From: Cytophaga hutchinsonii ATCC 33406
GTDB lineage: Bacteria; Bacteroidota; Bacteroidia; Cytophagales; Cytophagaceae
NCBI RefSeq assembly: GCF_000014145.1
Contig: NC_008255.1
Location: forward strand, 931,501-995,500
Direction: 5' to 3'
DNA length: 64,000 bases
Position numbers and translations under genes: made by a program. Shown piece by piece: positions 54,970 through 64,000 of this stretch. The number at the start of each line of letters is the position of its first letter. The first letter of the stretch is position 1. Under the pieces are notes generated by a model that worked only from the letters and a program-made list of their open reading frames with translations, searched no databases and was not told the origin of the DNA.

Positions 54970-56007
54970 ATGGATGTCTTGAATTTTACACTTGTTTCAA
55001 CCGTATATAATGAAGCACTTCGATTAGATCAAACAATTGAAGAATTAAAACTGCAAACACTTCAGCCATCTGAGATTATAATTACCGATGCAGGCTCTAC
55101 AGACGGTACTTATGAAATGCTGTTAGCCTGGAAAGCTTCTTCTTCCGTACCGATAAAAGTACTTCAAAAGAATCGGTGCAATGTAGCTGAAGGTCGTAAC
55201 ATGGCGATACACGCGGCCTCATATGCATTGATTGCAAGTACCGATTTCGGTTGCCGTTTTCATCCGCAATGGCTCGAAAGTATTATTTCACCATTTACCG
55301 ATCCTTCCGTTAAAGCAGTCGGCGGCGCCTTTGCCGTTGTCGAAGAAGACATACAGACATTGCCTGCTAAAGCTGCTTACTTATTGTTTGACGGGTATAA
55401 AGATGATATACATGAAGAGTGGTTTACGCCAACATCCCGTTCTGTAGCGTACTATAAAGAAGTCTTCGATGCCGTAGGAGGTTATCCCGAATGGCTTACC
55501 CTGGCTGCAGATGATACCGTCTTCGGACGTGTTGCCAAGAAAATTGGTTATACGTTTTATATGGTAGATAAACGCTATGTATACTGGGGCAGACATACAA
55601 CTGCGGTTGCCTATGCAAAAGAAGCCTTTAGGTATGGCTTGGGAGACGGAGAGGCGCGTATCAATGGCAAAAGTACAATCTCAAAAACGATTGAATTGAT
55701 TTTGCGTGCATTGTTTCTGAAAACAGGCCCGGCTATTGCCTTGCTGGTATTTTCAGGCATCCTCCCAGCTTACGCATTACTTGGAGTACTTCCGTTTTTA
55801 GCAGGCTTCAGGCCGTATTGGCGCCATGCTGGTGTATGGAAACGTCTCCGGTCAGATAAATATAATTTCAAGGTATTTCTTTATAGTCTCTATCTGATGG
55901 AAAAAACGCGTTTTTTTTATTTGAAAGGATATTACAAGGGATACGTGAAATCACCGGCATTTCGTAAAGAAGCAGCGCGTATGCTTCAAAAGAAATTTCA
56001 GGTATGA
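54970..56007 (+). CDS. Membrane-associated glycosyltransferase family 2
   Basis: 345 aa. The GT-A domain starts FTLVSTVYNEALRLDQTIEEL, with TDAGSTDGT, CNVAEGRNMAI and the STDFGCR site. LAADDTVFGRVAKKIGY follows. One or two hydrophobic segments near residues 250-285 (TGPAIALLVFSGILPAYALL, LGVLPFLAGF) anchor it in the inner membrane. Its stop overlaps the next start by 4 bp (ATGA). Confidence 0.88.
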   Translation: MDVLNFTLVSTVYNEALRLDQTIEELKLQTLQPSEIIITDAGSTDGTYEMLLAWKASSSVPIKVLQKNRCNVAEGRNMAIHAASYALIASTDFGCRFHPQWLESIISPFTDPSVKAVGGAFAVVEEDIQTLPAKAAYLLFDGYKDDIHEEWFTPTSRSVAYYKEVFDAVGGYPEWLTLAADDTVFGRVAKKIGYTFYMVDKRYVYWGRHTTAVAYAKEAFRYGLGDGEARINGKSTISKTIELILRALFLKTGPAIALLVFSGILPAYALLGVLPFLAGFRPYWRHAGVWKRLRSDKYNFKVFLYSLYLMEKTRFFYLKGYYKGYVKSPAFRKEAARMLQKKFQV

Positions 56008-57161
56008 ATATAATCATTCTGAATACAAATAGTTTTGGAGGCAATTATGAGTATTCCCGTTGCCTTGCGGCTGCTTATGCCGAACATGCGGATGTAAAGA
56101 AATGTACCGTAGTTATTCCGGAAAATGCAGCACAGCCTGAAACCGAAATTTTTAAAAAAATATTGATTTCAGATCTGCCTGCAATAAATGTTACGTTATT
56201 TAAAAAAATATATTTTTTATACCGAAGCCTGGTTAATCCATTTCGCGTATTCAGGTATCTGAAAAATGCCCCTGCCTCGGCTGTTGTGTTTAATGATTAC
56301 GAACAGATAACAGCATTGATTTGGGTACCCTTTATTAAAAAGCTAAAAAAGAAACATACTTTTCTTGTCATCCTGCACGATCCGGACCGGGACGCGTACC
56401 TGCCTGTTAAGTGGCTGTCTGAAATCACCATGAAAAAAGTTATGTCGATTATGGATGTAGCTTTATATCACGAATTGCTGCCGGATAAAGTTTATTATAA
56501 AAAAGAAATTCCAAAGATCAATATTCCTCACGGTTTATATACCCATTCGCTTTTTGATCAGCACCTATTGAATCACCTGATTCATCAAAAGGGAGAAAAG
56601 AAAATGATGGGTGTGATCGGTAATATCCGGGATGAAAAAAATTATTCATTTTTGATTCAGTGTTTACCTGAATTACCTGACGTTATTTTATTGATTGCCG
56701 GCAGCCCTTCAAATTCATCTGTTTCAATAGCTTCATATAAAGAAGAAATTGAAAAAAGGAATGTACAGGATCGGGTTATATGGATTGAAAAAAAACTGAC
56801 GGATGAAGAAATGCAAGGCATTATTCAGGCATGTGATCTGATGTTATTGTATTATAAATACAGCTTCACTTCACAAAGCGGCTTGCTGAATCTGATCGCT
56901 CCGCATAAAAAGAAATTGATCGTTAGTGACGGACAGTCGGGCTTAACAAAAATCGTAGAGCAATATAAGTTAGGAGCCGTTGTACCAATAGATAAAAAAT
57001 CTTTCGTTCAGGCAGTTAATCAAATTGTTTTTACAGACATGTCCGCGGAACAGCAATTGGCCTGGGATCGATATCTTGACTATGCAAGCTGGCATAATCA
57101 TACACGCATTGTTATTGAACAGGTACAAAAAATGAAAAAAACGTTTTCTGCAAAAATATGA
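56004..57161 (+). CDS. Probable GT-B glycosyltransferase (GT4-like)
   Basis: 385 aa. The family is less clear. An N-terminal NTNSFGGNYEYSR loop, the central FLVILHDPDRDAYLPV and INIPHGLYTHSLF, and the C-terminal MMGVIGNIRDEKNYSFLIQCL, VILLIAGSP and LMLLYYKYSFTSQSGLLNL blocks follow the order of GT4-like enzymes. The E-x7-E is replaced by a TSQSGLL segment, as in GumK- and AmsK-like relatives. It overlaps neighbours at both ends by 4 bp, so it belongs to the operon. Role inferred. Confidence 0.72.
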   Translation: MNIIILNTNSFGGNYEYSRCLAAAYAEHADVKKCTVVIPENAAQPETEIFKKILISDLPAINVTLFKKIYFLYRSLVNPFRVFRYLKNAPASAVVFNDYEQITALIWVPFIKKLKKKHTFLVILHDPDRDAYLPVKWLSEITMKKVMSIMDVALYHELLPDKVYYKKEIPKINIPHGLYTHSLFDQHLLNHLIHQKGEKKMMGVIGNIRDEKNYSFLIQCLPELPDVILLIAGSPSNSSVSIASYKEEIEKRNVQDRVIWIEKKLTDEEMQGIIQACDLMLLYYKYSFTSQSGLLNLIAPHKKKLIVSDGQSGLTKIVEQYKLGAVVPIDKKSFVQAVNQIVFTDMSAEQQLAWDRYLDYASWHNHTRIVIEQVQKMKKTFSAKI

Positions 57162-58033
57162 TACCCGTAGTCTTTATTCATAAAGGTAATAGTTCATATC
57201 TGTATAATACATTATATCAGCTTAGACAGACCAATCCGCTGGTTAAGATGTATCTGCTGGGTACGGAAGAGTCGCGCGTGTATGAGCCACTTGCTGAAAC
57301 GATACTGATCGGGTCATTATCTGAAGAAGCAGATTTGTTTGCAGGTGTTTATAAGCATTACAGCACCAATTCAGAATCATTTGAATTGATGTGTATTCAA
57401 CGCTGGCTTGTACTTAAAGCATTTATGATTAAAAAAGATATCCGGCGTTGCCTCTACCTGGATTCAGATGTATTGGTATATGAGGATGTACAACGGTTAT
57501 CTGATGCACATGCACATGTGGGCATGACGTTGTGCGGTATTTCCGGACATACAAATTTTGTTGATAGGAATGTACTGATTGATTTTTGCGCGTTTATTTT
57601 TGATCGTTATGCAGGGGCAGATGCATTAAGCGCGCTGGAAAAACATTATCACGCGTTTGTCGCTAAGCATGGTGCCGGCGGTGTGTCAGATATGACCTTG
57701 CTTACAATGTATGCCGAGAAAAATCCGCAAAAAGTTGAAAATATATATTTCAGTAATGGCCTTCCTACCTTTGATCCCTCGCTGGAAGTAGGGGAAGAAT
57801 ATTTTGAAATGGAGAACGGTCAAAAGAAAATCCTGTTTAATGATTCTAAACCTTATGGATTCTTGAAAGCAGAACAGAAACCGGTTTTGTTTTATACGCT
57901 CCATTTTCAGGGTGCAAAAGCCAAAAGTATGATGCTGAAGTATATTCCGGTAAAGTCGGTTCTGTTTTGGATTCAGTATATAAAATATACCGGTATGTAT
58001 TATTTTCAGAAAATAAAAAGCAAAATCGTTTAA
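57158..58033 (+). CDS. Putative nucleotide-sugar transferase (GT8-like fold)
   Basis: 291 aa. It begins MIPVVFIHKGNSSYLYNTLY, like an enzyme of the nucleotide-diphospho-sugar transferase fold. The single clear motif is CLYLDSDVLVYEDV, a D-x-D in the right place. The middle (GAGGVSDMTLLTMYAEKNPQ) resembles the acceptor region of GT8-type galactosyl or glucosyl transferases. The C-terminus (HFQGAKAKSMMLKYI) also fits. No close family can be named with confidence. Confidence 0.65.
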   Translation: MIPVVFIHKGNSSYLYNTLYQLRQTNPLVKMYLLGTEESRVYEPLAETILIGSLSEEADLFAGVYKHYSTNSESFELMCIQRWLVLKAFMIKKDIRRCLYLDSDVLVYEDVQRLSDAHAHVGMTLCGISGHTNFVDRNVLIDFCAFIFDRYAGADALSALEKHYHAFVAKHGAGGVSDMTLLTMYAEKNPQKVENIYFSNGLPTFDPSLEVGEEYFEMENGQKKILFNDSKPYGFLKAEQKPVLFYTLHFQGAKAKSMMLKYIPVKSVLFWIQYIKYTGMYYFQKIKSKIV

Positions 58034-58077
58034 TAACGCGAAATCATCTTATGATTTTTTAGTAACCATACACGAAC

Positions 58078-59739
58078 ATGATCTTATTAATTATCTATTG
58101 GGTTTTATTGTTACCGCTTTTTTTAGGATGGGGGATATGGGTACATGGTTTTATTACACGTTATTTCAAACAGCAAAATAATGCTGAAAATTTCTTCATA
58201 CTTACATTAACAGGAGTGTGTATGGTCGGTCTGCTGTCCAATGTTTGTTCATTGTTTATACCACTTGGTCAGAATCCGTATCTCTTACTTGTTCTCTATT
58301 TTCTGGCAGTCATGGCCATATACCGGAAAAAAAATCTGGTTGTGCAGATGCTCAATCAGATTTCCTGGACTACTGTAACGGGTATATTATTTTTAGCTAT
58401 ACTTATTATTGTGGTGTCTAAAAGTGCTTCTGCTTCAGAGATACTGGATGAAAAAGGATATTATCTGCCTTTTATAAAATGGGTGGAAACGTATGGAATA
58501 ACGCCCGGGCTTGCCAATCTGCAAGGGCGCTTTGGATTTAATTCTTCCTGGCATATTCTGAGCGCACTGGTAAGTTTGCGCTGGTCAGGTCTCTTGTTTT
58601 ATGATCTGAATGGTTTTATCATTTTACTCATTCTTGGATATTATCTGCTAGGTGTTTCCAGAACCGATGCCCCTGTGCAGTATGTATTTGGCTTATTTGT
58701 TTCCGCATTTATTTTCAGGAATTTTTTAACTTCTTCAGCCGCAGATCTCCCCAATATTTATTTAAGTTCACTGATACTTTTATGGATGGTTGGTAAATAT
58801 GAAAATAAAACCTTAGGAGAAATTGATTATACCTTTGTCGTTTCCTTTTTTATTTCCTTTTATCTGGTAACGATAAAACCTTCTTCCATTTATTTATTGC
58901 TTATTTATGTACCAACCATTTTTATTGCACTGCGGCAGATGCAATTCAATAAAATCGTATGGCTCATCTGTATCGCAACGATTGTAATCATTCCCTGGTG
59001 CATACGGTTTTACATTACAACGGGCTACCTGGTTTTCCCGGTAGCAGGTATTGATCTTTTTAATCCGGATTGGAAACTGCCTTTGCAGCATGTGATTGAA
59101 GAACGAAACGCAGTCAAATGTTTCCCGATTTCAGATCGGTTGCCTGCAGAAGAAGTTTTTAAGATGTCATTTTCTGAATGGTTTCCGCAATGGTTTAAAA
59201 AGAGCCTGTTTGAACAGAAAGCTTTCTTTCTCGCAATTATTTTTGTTTCGGTGTATCATATACTAACGTTTAAAAAAAGGCTGCAGCAGCTGAATGACCG
59301 GTTATTTCTGGCTATTCAGATATGCGTGTTAATCAATATTACTATCTGGCTCACACAATTTCCTGATTTCAGATTTGCATGGGGATACATTTTAGTATAT
59401 GTGTTTACAGGAATGTATTTCATGGCAACAGATGCAGGCTTTTTTAGAAATAAATTTCAGCGGTTAACGTTGATTTTTTTAATTGCCATGACAGGTATAC
59501 ATTTGATCCGAACCCTTAAAGATGTTTCCGGTAATTATAAAAACATATTCCTTCAGCAGGCACAATTTACTGAAGGTGAAATTGAGATCAGGAAAATCAA
59601 TACTGTTTCATATTATAAAAGTGAAACAGCCTGGGATTTACCGTTGCCAAGTATTTTATCATGGCAAAATCCTTCTATTGAATTGCGTGGAGATTCTACC
59701 TTAAAAGAAGGTTTTAGATCTGTACCTGAAAAGAAATAA
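58078..59739 (+). CDS. Large multi-pass membrane protein, possible LIC_10190-type / glycosyltransferase-like
   Basis: 553 aa with roughly 11-13 hydrophobic segments, starting MILLIIYWVLLLPLFLGWGI. A conserved-looking stretch near residues 120-165 (SEILDEKGYYLPFIKW, GLANLQGRFGFNSSWHIL) resembles the membrane protein family called LIC_10190 in Bacteroidetes and Leptospira. The DEKGYY segment lies where GT-C enzymes have their acidic catalytic loop. GT-C transferase activity or a polymerase role is inference. It lies next to the Wzy-like gene. No signal peptide beyond TM1. Confidence 0.7.
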   Translation: MILLIIYWVLLLPLFLGWGIWVHGFITRYFKQQNNAENFFILTLTGVCMVGLLSNVCSLFIPLGQNPYLLLVLYFLAVMAIYRKKNLVVQMLNQISWTTVTGILFLAILIIVVSKSASASEILDEKGYYLPFIKWVETYGITPGLANLQGRFGFNSSWHILSALVSLRWSGLLFYDLNGFIILLILGYYLLGVSRTDAPVQYVFGLFVSAFIFRNFLTSSAADLPNIYLSSLILLWMVGKYENKTLGEIDYTFVVSFFISFYLVTIKPSSIYLLLIYVPTIFIALRQMQFNKIVWLICIATIVIIPWCIRFYITTGYLVFPVAGIDLFNPDWKLPLQHVIEERNAVKCFPISDRLPAEEVFKMSFSEWFPQWFKKSLFEQKAFFLAIIFVSVYHILTFKKRLQQLNDRLFLAIQICVLINITIWLTQFPDFRFAWGYILVYVFTGMYFMATDAGFFRNKFQRLTLIFLIAMTGIHLIRTLKDVSGNYKNIFLQQAQFTEGEIEIRKINTVSYYKSETAWDLPLPSILSWQNPSIELRGDSTLKEGFRSVPEKK

Positions 59740-59829
59740 ATCTGTAAGAAGGCTTTGGATGAATATTGTACCGTTTTTTCTGTTTTTTTAAGTAGATTCA
59801 GGTAATTATTGTTTGGATGAAATAGGTGA

Positions 59830-61092
59830 ATGGATAAGGATTTGATATATATAGTACTGGCAATAAACCTCGTACTGGCTATAGTGTTTTACCTTCAAAA
59901 GCGTTGTGAGATACCCATCTTTATATCACTTTTTAATATTATGGTCCAATACAGAATATTGTCGCTCGAATTGGGGCTCAGTAATTTTGTAAATTTTAAC
60001 TATCAGATCAATTTTGTTTTTACATTAGAAATGGCCTATGAGGTGGCAACCCTTATCTTAGTGGGCAGTTCAACGATGCAGTACATGGTTATGTACTTTT
60101 ATAAAAAACCTCAGAAACTTGTTCCGGATTCAAACGAATACCTGAAGAATTTTTTACTGCAACGCAAGACTATTATTTTCATTGGTTTGGGAATTTTTAC
60201 ATTCTTTCAAATCGTTCTTCACAATGTTGAGAATAGTTATAGCTATTTAACCAAGCTGGCTAACAGCTCATTTATATTACTGTTCTTTATGATCTTTATT
60301 GTTACAAAAGTTTCTAACACACAAATAAAGATTATTTATCTCGTTTCATTTTTATGCATTGCTTTTATCTCGTACAGTCCGGAATTACGCTTTCAGTTTT
60401 TAGGCTGGATGATTCCTGTTGGCTATTTCGTTACACGAAACATTAAACCCATAAATAAATTATGGTTTATGGCAGCAGGGTTATTTGCCATTCTTGTGAT
60501 TTTTTCCGCAGCACGGGTGTTACGTTACTCCAACGCTGAATCGAGATCGCTGTCTATTGATGAGCTGTATGAAGAAAGTGTAGACCGGATGGAAGAATCA
60601 GACGATGTAAATTTTATTGATGGTTTCATGATGATGTATCAGGTCTATCCAAAATACCTGGATTATACCTATGGATTTGATCACTTGAATATTCTGCTCA
60701 GGCCTATCCCCCGCAATTTCTGGCCAGACAAACCCTTAGCAGGCTGGTTTCAGAATTATCAGAAAAAATATGGTTTGGAAAAAACAACGGTTGGTTTTTC
60801 TCCAACAATTTATGGCGTATTTTATGGTGAGATGGGCGCTGAAGGAGTCGTTATCTTTTCAATACTATGGGCATTTTTTTTAGTGTGGCTATATCGGTAT
60901 ATCAACCAATTCAGATCAGATCTTTCGTGGGTATTAACAGGTGTTTTATTAACCGCATTGATCCCGCTTTTCAGAAGTGGAGATTTGCCCGGAGATGTTG
61001 CAGTAGTATTGATGAGCTATTGGCCGATTATATATTTTGTATATAAATACAAACAGTTTGTAAAAAAACAATTGCTGCTTGAAAAAGTCTAA
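59830..61092 (+). CDS. Wzy-like oligosaccharide repeat-unit polymerase
   Basis: 420 aa with about 10-11 hydrophobic segments. A large loop (about residues 240-330) holds NILLRPIPRNFWPDKPLAGW, then GFSPTIYGVFYGEMGAEGVVI. The P-R-x-x-W-P-x-K-P and the G-E-x-G-x-x-G blocks are characteristic of Wzy/O-antigen polymerases. It would join undecaprenyl-linked repeat units in the periplasm. A Wzx flippase is expected with it but none is seen in the window. It overlaps the next gene by 14 bp. Confidence 0.78.
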   Translation: MDKDLIYIVLAINLVLAIVFYLQKRCEIPIFISLFNIMVQYRILSLELGLSNFVNFNYQINFVFTLEMAYEVATLILVGSSTMQYMVMYFYKKPQKLVPDSNEYLKNFLLQRKTIIFIGLGIFTFFQIVLHNVENSYSYLTKLANSSFILLFFMIFIVTKVSNTQIKIIYLVSFLCIAFISYSPELRFQFLGWMIPVGYFVTRNIKPINKLWFMAAGLFAILVIFSAARVLRYSNAESRSLSIDELYEESVDRMEESDDVNFIDGFMMMYQVYPKYLDYTYGFDHLNILLRPIPRNFWPDKPLAGWFQNYQKKYGLEKTTVGFSPTIYGVFYGEMGAEGVVIFSILWAFFLVWLYRYINQFRSDLSWVLTGVLLTALIPLFRSGDLPGDVAVVLMSYWPIIYFVYKYKQFVKKQLLLEKV

Positions 61093-62287
61093 GGTTATAT
61101 GTGTCCACATAGGTGCGCGTGCGCATTACCTGCTTCCCAAAGCAATAGAAGCTTCTGGGCAGCTGGATATGCTGATTACAGATACATGGATCGGTTCAGG
61201 ATGTACGCGCTATCTGCTCACGCTGTTGCCTGTAAGAGCTTTACGTTCTCTTGCCGGCCGTTACTCAAAAGATATTTCTTCTCAAAAAGTCCGGTCTTTT
61301 GGTTTCTTTTTTTTATTGCTTGAATTTTACCTGCGGTTTAAACATACCTATGGCTGGGCACTGATAATGAAAAGAGACCGGCAGTTTCAGCTTCGGGCTG
61401 TTAATAAAATGCATGAATCAGTGCAGGCCAACTGTGTATTCGGAATCAGTTACACGGCTTTGGAGTGTTTTAAAATTGCCAGGCAAAAAGGAATGAAAAC
61501 AATATTGTTCCAGGTAGATCCGGGCATAGAGGAAGAGCTGATCGTTTCAGATTTATTAAACACATATGCTTCTGTTACAAGCTGGGAGCCAGCTCCGGAG
61601 GTATATTGGGAAAGATGGAAACAGGAGTGCAGCCTGGCTGATCGGATTATGGTTAACTCGGAATGGAGCAAAACCGGATTGATAAAGCACGGAATTCCTG
61701 CACATAAAATCAGTGTAATTTCCTTGCCCTTCATCGTAGAAAAAAAGCATGCAGCATTTTCGCGTGTTTACCCTGCCGCATTTTCAGCTGAACGGCCGTT
61801 GCGCTGTTTGTTTTTAGGAACGCTGACCGTACGGAAAGGTATTCATCTTGTAATACAGGCAGCGAAAGAATTATACGGCTTACCGATAGAGTTTATATGT
61901 GTAGGCCGTTCTGAAATATCAGATGACTTTTCAACGCAAGCCAACATTGTTCATCATGGCCTGGTAACACGGGAAGAAACAGATATGTATTACAGGCAGG
62001 CAGATGTATTTTTATTTCCAACGTTCTCCGATGGGTTTGGATTAACGCAATTAGAATCCATGGCCTGGCAGCTGCCTGTTATAGCAACAACGCATTGCGG
62101 TGACGTAGTGCAGCACGGAAAAAATGGCTGGATAATAGAACCGGTAACTAGTAAAGAATTGGCCGCGGTATTAAAAAATATACTGTCTGATCCGGATCTG
62201 CTGCGTATGTGTGCAGGTAACTGTCTGAATACCGTTAGCGCATTCAATACAGAAAAATTTACAGCCGATATAGCAAGCATACTATGA
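61079..62287 (+). CDS. Glycosyltransferase family 4
   Basis: 402 aa. The only suitable start is TTG at 61079 (MKKSKVICVHIGARAHYLLPKA), overlapping the polymerase gene by 14 bp. The N-terminal HIGARAHYLLP loop, MVNSEWSKTGLIKHGIP and CLFLGTLTVRKGIHLVIQAA are present, and the donor block is PTFSDGFGLTQLESMAWQLPVIATTHCGDVV. This is a typical GT4 protein. It overlaps the next gene by 4 bp (ATGA). Confidence 0.88.
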   Translation: MKKSKVICVHIGARAHYLLPKAIEASGQLDMLITDTWIGSGCTRYLLTLLPVRALRSLAGRYSKDISSQKVRSFGFFFLLLEFYLRFKHTYGWALIMKRDRQFQLRAVNKMHESVQANCVFGISYTALECFKIARQKGMKTILFQVDPGIEEELIVSDLLNTYASVTSWEPAPEVYWERWKQECSLADRIMVNSEWSKTGLIKHGIPAHKISVISLPFIVEKKHAAFSRVYPAAFSAERPLRCLFLGTLTVRKGIHLVIQAAKELYGLPIEFICVGRSEISDDFSTQANIVHHGLVTREETDMYYRQADVFLFPTFSDGFGLTQLESMAWQLPVIATTHCGDVVQHGKNGWIIEPVTSKELAAVLKNILSDPDLLRMCAGNCLNTVSAFNTEKFTADIASIL

Positions 62288-63360
62288 GTCAAGATACTAT
62301 ATTATTGATCTGGGACCGGATAGGCGACTATCATCTTTCACGTGTAAAAGCATGTGAAAAATTGCTTGGAGCACCTGTATTTACAGCTGATCTGGCAGGT
62401 ACAGATAACCTATATAAATGGGATAGCATTGCAAAAACAACACATACGGTGCTTTCATCAAAACCTGCAGAGCAATCAGATATCTGGAACCGTTTCCGCA
62501 CATTCCGCAGGATTATTAAAACACATTCCATTGCTGTGGTTGCAATGCCATACGGGCGTACGGAATATCATATATTTTTATTGTATGCACGATTAAAAGG
62601 TATCCGTACAATTATTTTTTCTGAATCCTGGTATTCCAGGGGAAAACTAAAAGATTTCTTAAAATCCCTACTGTTAAAATCACTCGGTAATTACTTCTTT
62701 GTTTCCGGGAAAAGAGCGTTTGATCATTTTACAAAAAACTATAAAATCAATCCGGAGAAAATTGAAACGGGTTATAGTGTAGTCGATAATAATCATTTTC
62801 AGCGAAGGCTATTTACAGAAAAAAAATATGTCTTAACCATTGCCCGTTACAGTGAAGAAAAAAATCTTTCTTTTCTGATTGATAGTTATGCAAAATCAGT
62901 GATCAGCAATACCTACAACTTAATGCTGATAGGTGAAGGGCCGCTTCGCCCTGCATTACAGTCCCAAATTGATATACTCGGCCTTTCAGACCGGGTTCAG
63001 CTGGCAGGCTGGGTGCCTTATGCTGCATTGCCAAAAGCATATGCCGAAGCCGTTGTTTTTGTTTTGCCAAGTTCTTTTGAACCCTGGGGGCTGGTAGTGA
63101 ATGAAGCGATGTCGGCCGGTTTACCCATCCTGGTATCAGATGCCTGTGGGTGTATGCCGGAGTTGGTAGCAGAAGGTGTAAATGGCTGGTCTTTTAATAG
63201 CAATACGCAACAGGAACTGATTGAACGGCTTAATGCTTTTGCGGCCTTGAGTGAAAAGGGGATAGAGATAACAGGAAAAAATTCTATGCAATTGATTCGT
63301 AACTACACACCCGATACATGGGCAGGGTCCATAGCACGGCTGGCACAGGCTGGCAGATAG
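62284..63360 (+). CDS. Glycosyltransferase family 4
   Basis: 358 aa. VLTIARYSEEKNLSFLIDSYA, LMLIGEGPLRPAL and VQLAGWVPYAALPKAYAEA lead to the donor block PSSFEPWGLVVNEAMSAGLPILVSDACGCMPELV, with the E-x7-E. It is the last complete gene of the cluster, 214 bp before the next one. A partly paired GATTTGTTTTGTAGA / TCTACAAAAAAATC hairpin near 63374-63431 may be its terminator. Confidence 0.9.
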   Translation: MSQDTILLIWDRIGDYHLSRVKACEKLLGAPVFTADLAGTDNLYKWDSIAKTTHTVLSSKPAEQSDIWNRFRTFRRIIKTHSIAVVAMPYGRTEYHIFLLYARLKGIRTIIFSESWYSRGKLKDFLKSLLLKSLGNYFFVSGKRAFDHFTKNYKINPEKIETGYSVVDNNHFQRRLFTEKKYVLTIARYSEEKNLSFLIDSYAKSVISNTYNLMLIGEGPLRPALQSQIDILGLSDRVQLAGWVPYAALPKAYAEAVVFVLPSSFEPWGLVVNEAMSAGLPILVSDACGCMPELVAEGVNGWSFNSNTQQELIERLNAFAALSEKGIEITGKNSMQLIRNYTPDTWAGSIARLAQAGR

Positions 63361-63574
63361 CGGGAAGAAAAAAAGATTTGTTTTGTAGAAATAGTTTACA
63401 TCGTGTGCAGACAATCTCTACAAAAAAATCAGGTTCCTTGTTTGCCGATTAAAAATCTTGATCAAAGACATGCGTAATTCAACTATTTTTTCGCACTTTT
63501 AGCATATTAATTTAATCTGAGGAATAAAGCGTAAGGTTTTTGCGTTTTCGACGTCTAAAGATGATTGTTCTTGT

Positions 63575-64000
63575 ATGAAAGTGTTGATGATAGGGCCTTT
63601 TCCTCCGGTTGTAAATGGAGTTACTGTAAGTAATGATTTTTTATATCATTCTTTAACAAGTCAAGGTGATCAGGTAAACCGTATTAATACAGAAACCGGT
63701 AAAATTGCCTCCATGCAGGGAGATAAAATAAGCCTCCATAAGATCCTTACTTTTTTATCTATTTATAAAAATATATTCAAGGTTTCCGGAAAGGATGTTG
63801 TGTATATGACCATTGGTCAGACATTCTGGGGTGTTGTAAAATATTCACCTTTTATCTGTTATTGCTGGCTTGCAGGTATTCCGTACGTTTTTCACATTCA
63901 TGGGGGATATTTAAGTAAATCGTACTTGAATATGAGCCGCAGAAAACAACGTATCATAAAAGTCTTATTCTCAAAAAGCAGTTGTGTAATAGCTTTGTCT
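63575..64000 (+). CDS. Glycosyltransferase family 4 (N-terminal part, cut by the window edge)
   Basis: From the ATG at 63575, 142 codons are open to the window end. MKVLMIGPFPPVVNGVTVSN is the classic N-terminal G-x-P-P loop of GT4, followed by VVYMTIGQTFWGVVKY, PYVFHIHGGYLSK and SSCVIALS. The catalytic C-terminal half lies outside the window. It is separated from the previous gene by 214 bp, so it may have its own promoter. Confidence 0.85.
   Translation, partial: MKVLMIGPFPPVVNGVTVSNDFLYHSLTSQGDQVNRINTETGKIASMQGDKISLHKILTFLSIYKNIFKVSGKDVVYMTIGQTFWGVVKYSPFICYCWLAGIPYVFHIHGGYLSKSYLNMSRRKQRIIKVLFSKSSCVIALS

Overview
The window looks like a chromosome segment of a Bacteroidota bacterium, most probably a Cytophagales member such as Cytophaga hutchinsonii. 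The species guess is inference. What supports it is low GC, type IX secretion (T9SS) C-terminal sorting domains on very large secreted proteins, a short Bacteroidetes-type exosortase with a PFDGG-tailed substrate, lipoproteins, few Shine-Dalgarno sites, and a few boxes matching the Bacteroidetes promoter element TAnnTTTG. No rRNA, tRNA, CRISPR array or intact insertion sequence was recognised.

Region 1 (1-9114) is housekeeping and accessory. It holds the 5' part of an agmatine deiminase gene (minus strand), a membrane-anchored metallophosphoesterase, and a three-gene heavy-metal efflux operon (TolC-type outer membrane protein, lipoprotein adaptor, CzcA-type RND pump). A strong inverted-repeat terminator, a small unknown gene on the minus strand and a WbpP-like UDP-sugar 4-epimerase follow.

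Region 2 (9115-35442) is a head-to-tail array of six paralogous giant secreted proteins (909, 1084, 1184, 1046, 1361 and about 2416 aa). All share one C-terminal half: a W-NW-type beta-rich block, a GRRD/NPYPSTLDW module and a T9SS type A-like sorting domain. They differ in their N-terminal Ig-like, PKD-like, Big_2-like and PA14-like domains. The first five each end in a strong intrinsic-terminator-like hairpin. Five of the six are preceded by a 14-bp dyad TTAAC-N4-GTTAA, which suggests one shared regulator.

Region 3 (35443-64000) is a roughly 28-kb, all-plus-strand surface polysaccharide cluster. It opens with a 79-aa protein that has a signal peptide, a four-cysteine mature stretch of about 27 aa and a PFDGG sorting tail, followed at once by a short exosortase. 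Next come a Wza-like export lipoprotein, a Wzc-like tyrosine autokinase, a Wzm/Wzt ABC exporter, many glycosyltransferases (GT4, GT2, GT14-like, GT61-like), hexapeptide acyltransferases, a sulfotransferase, a UDP-galactopyranose-mutase-like flavoprotein, a remnant of an acyltransferase-3 gene, a large membrane protein and a Wzy-like polymerase. The window ends inside another GT4 gene.

Taken together, the window encodes much of a cell-surface programme. T9SS would deliver and attach the giant repeat proteins, and the polysaccharide locus would build, possibly sulfate, and export a glycan. The exosortase and its tiny substrate sit exactly at the junction between the two blocks. Region 3 is probably expressed as one or a few long operons, because most genes overlap or lie within tens of bases of each other.
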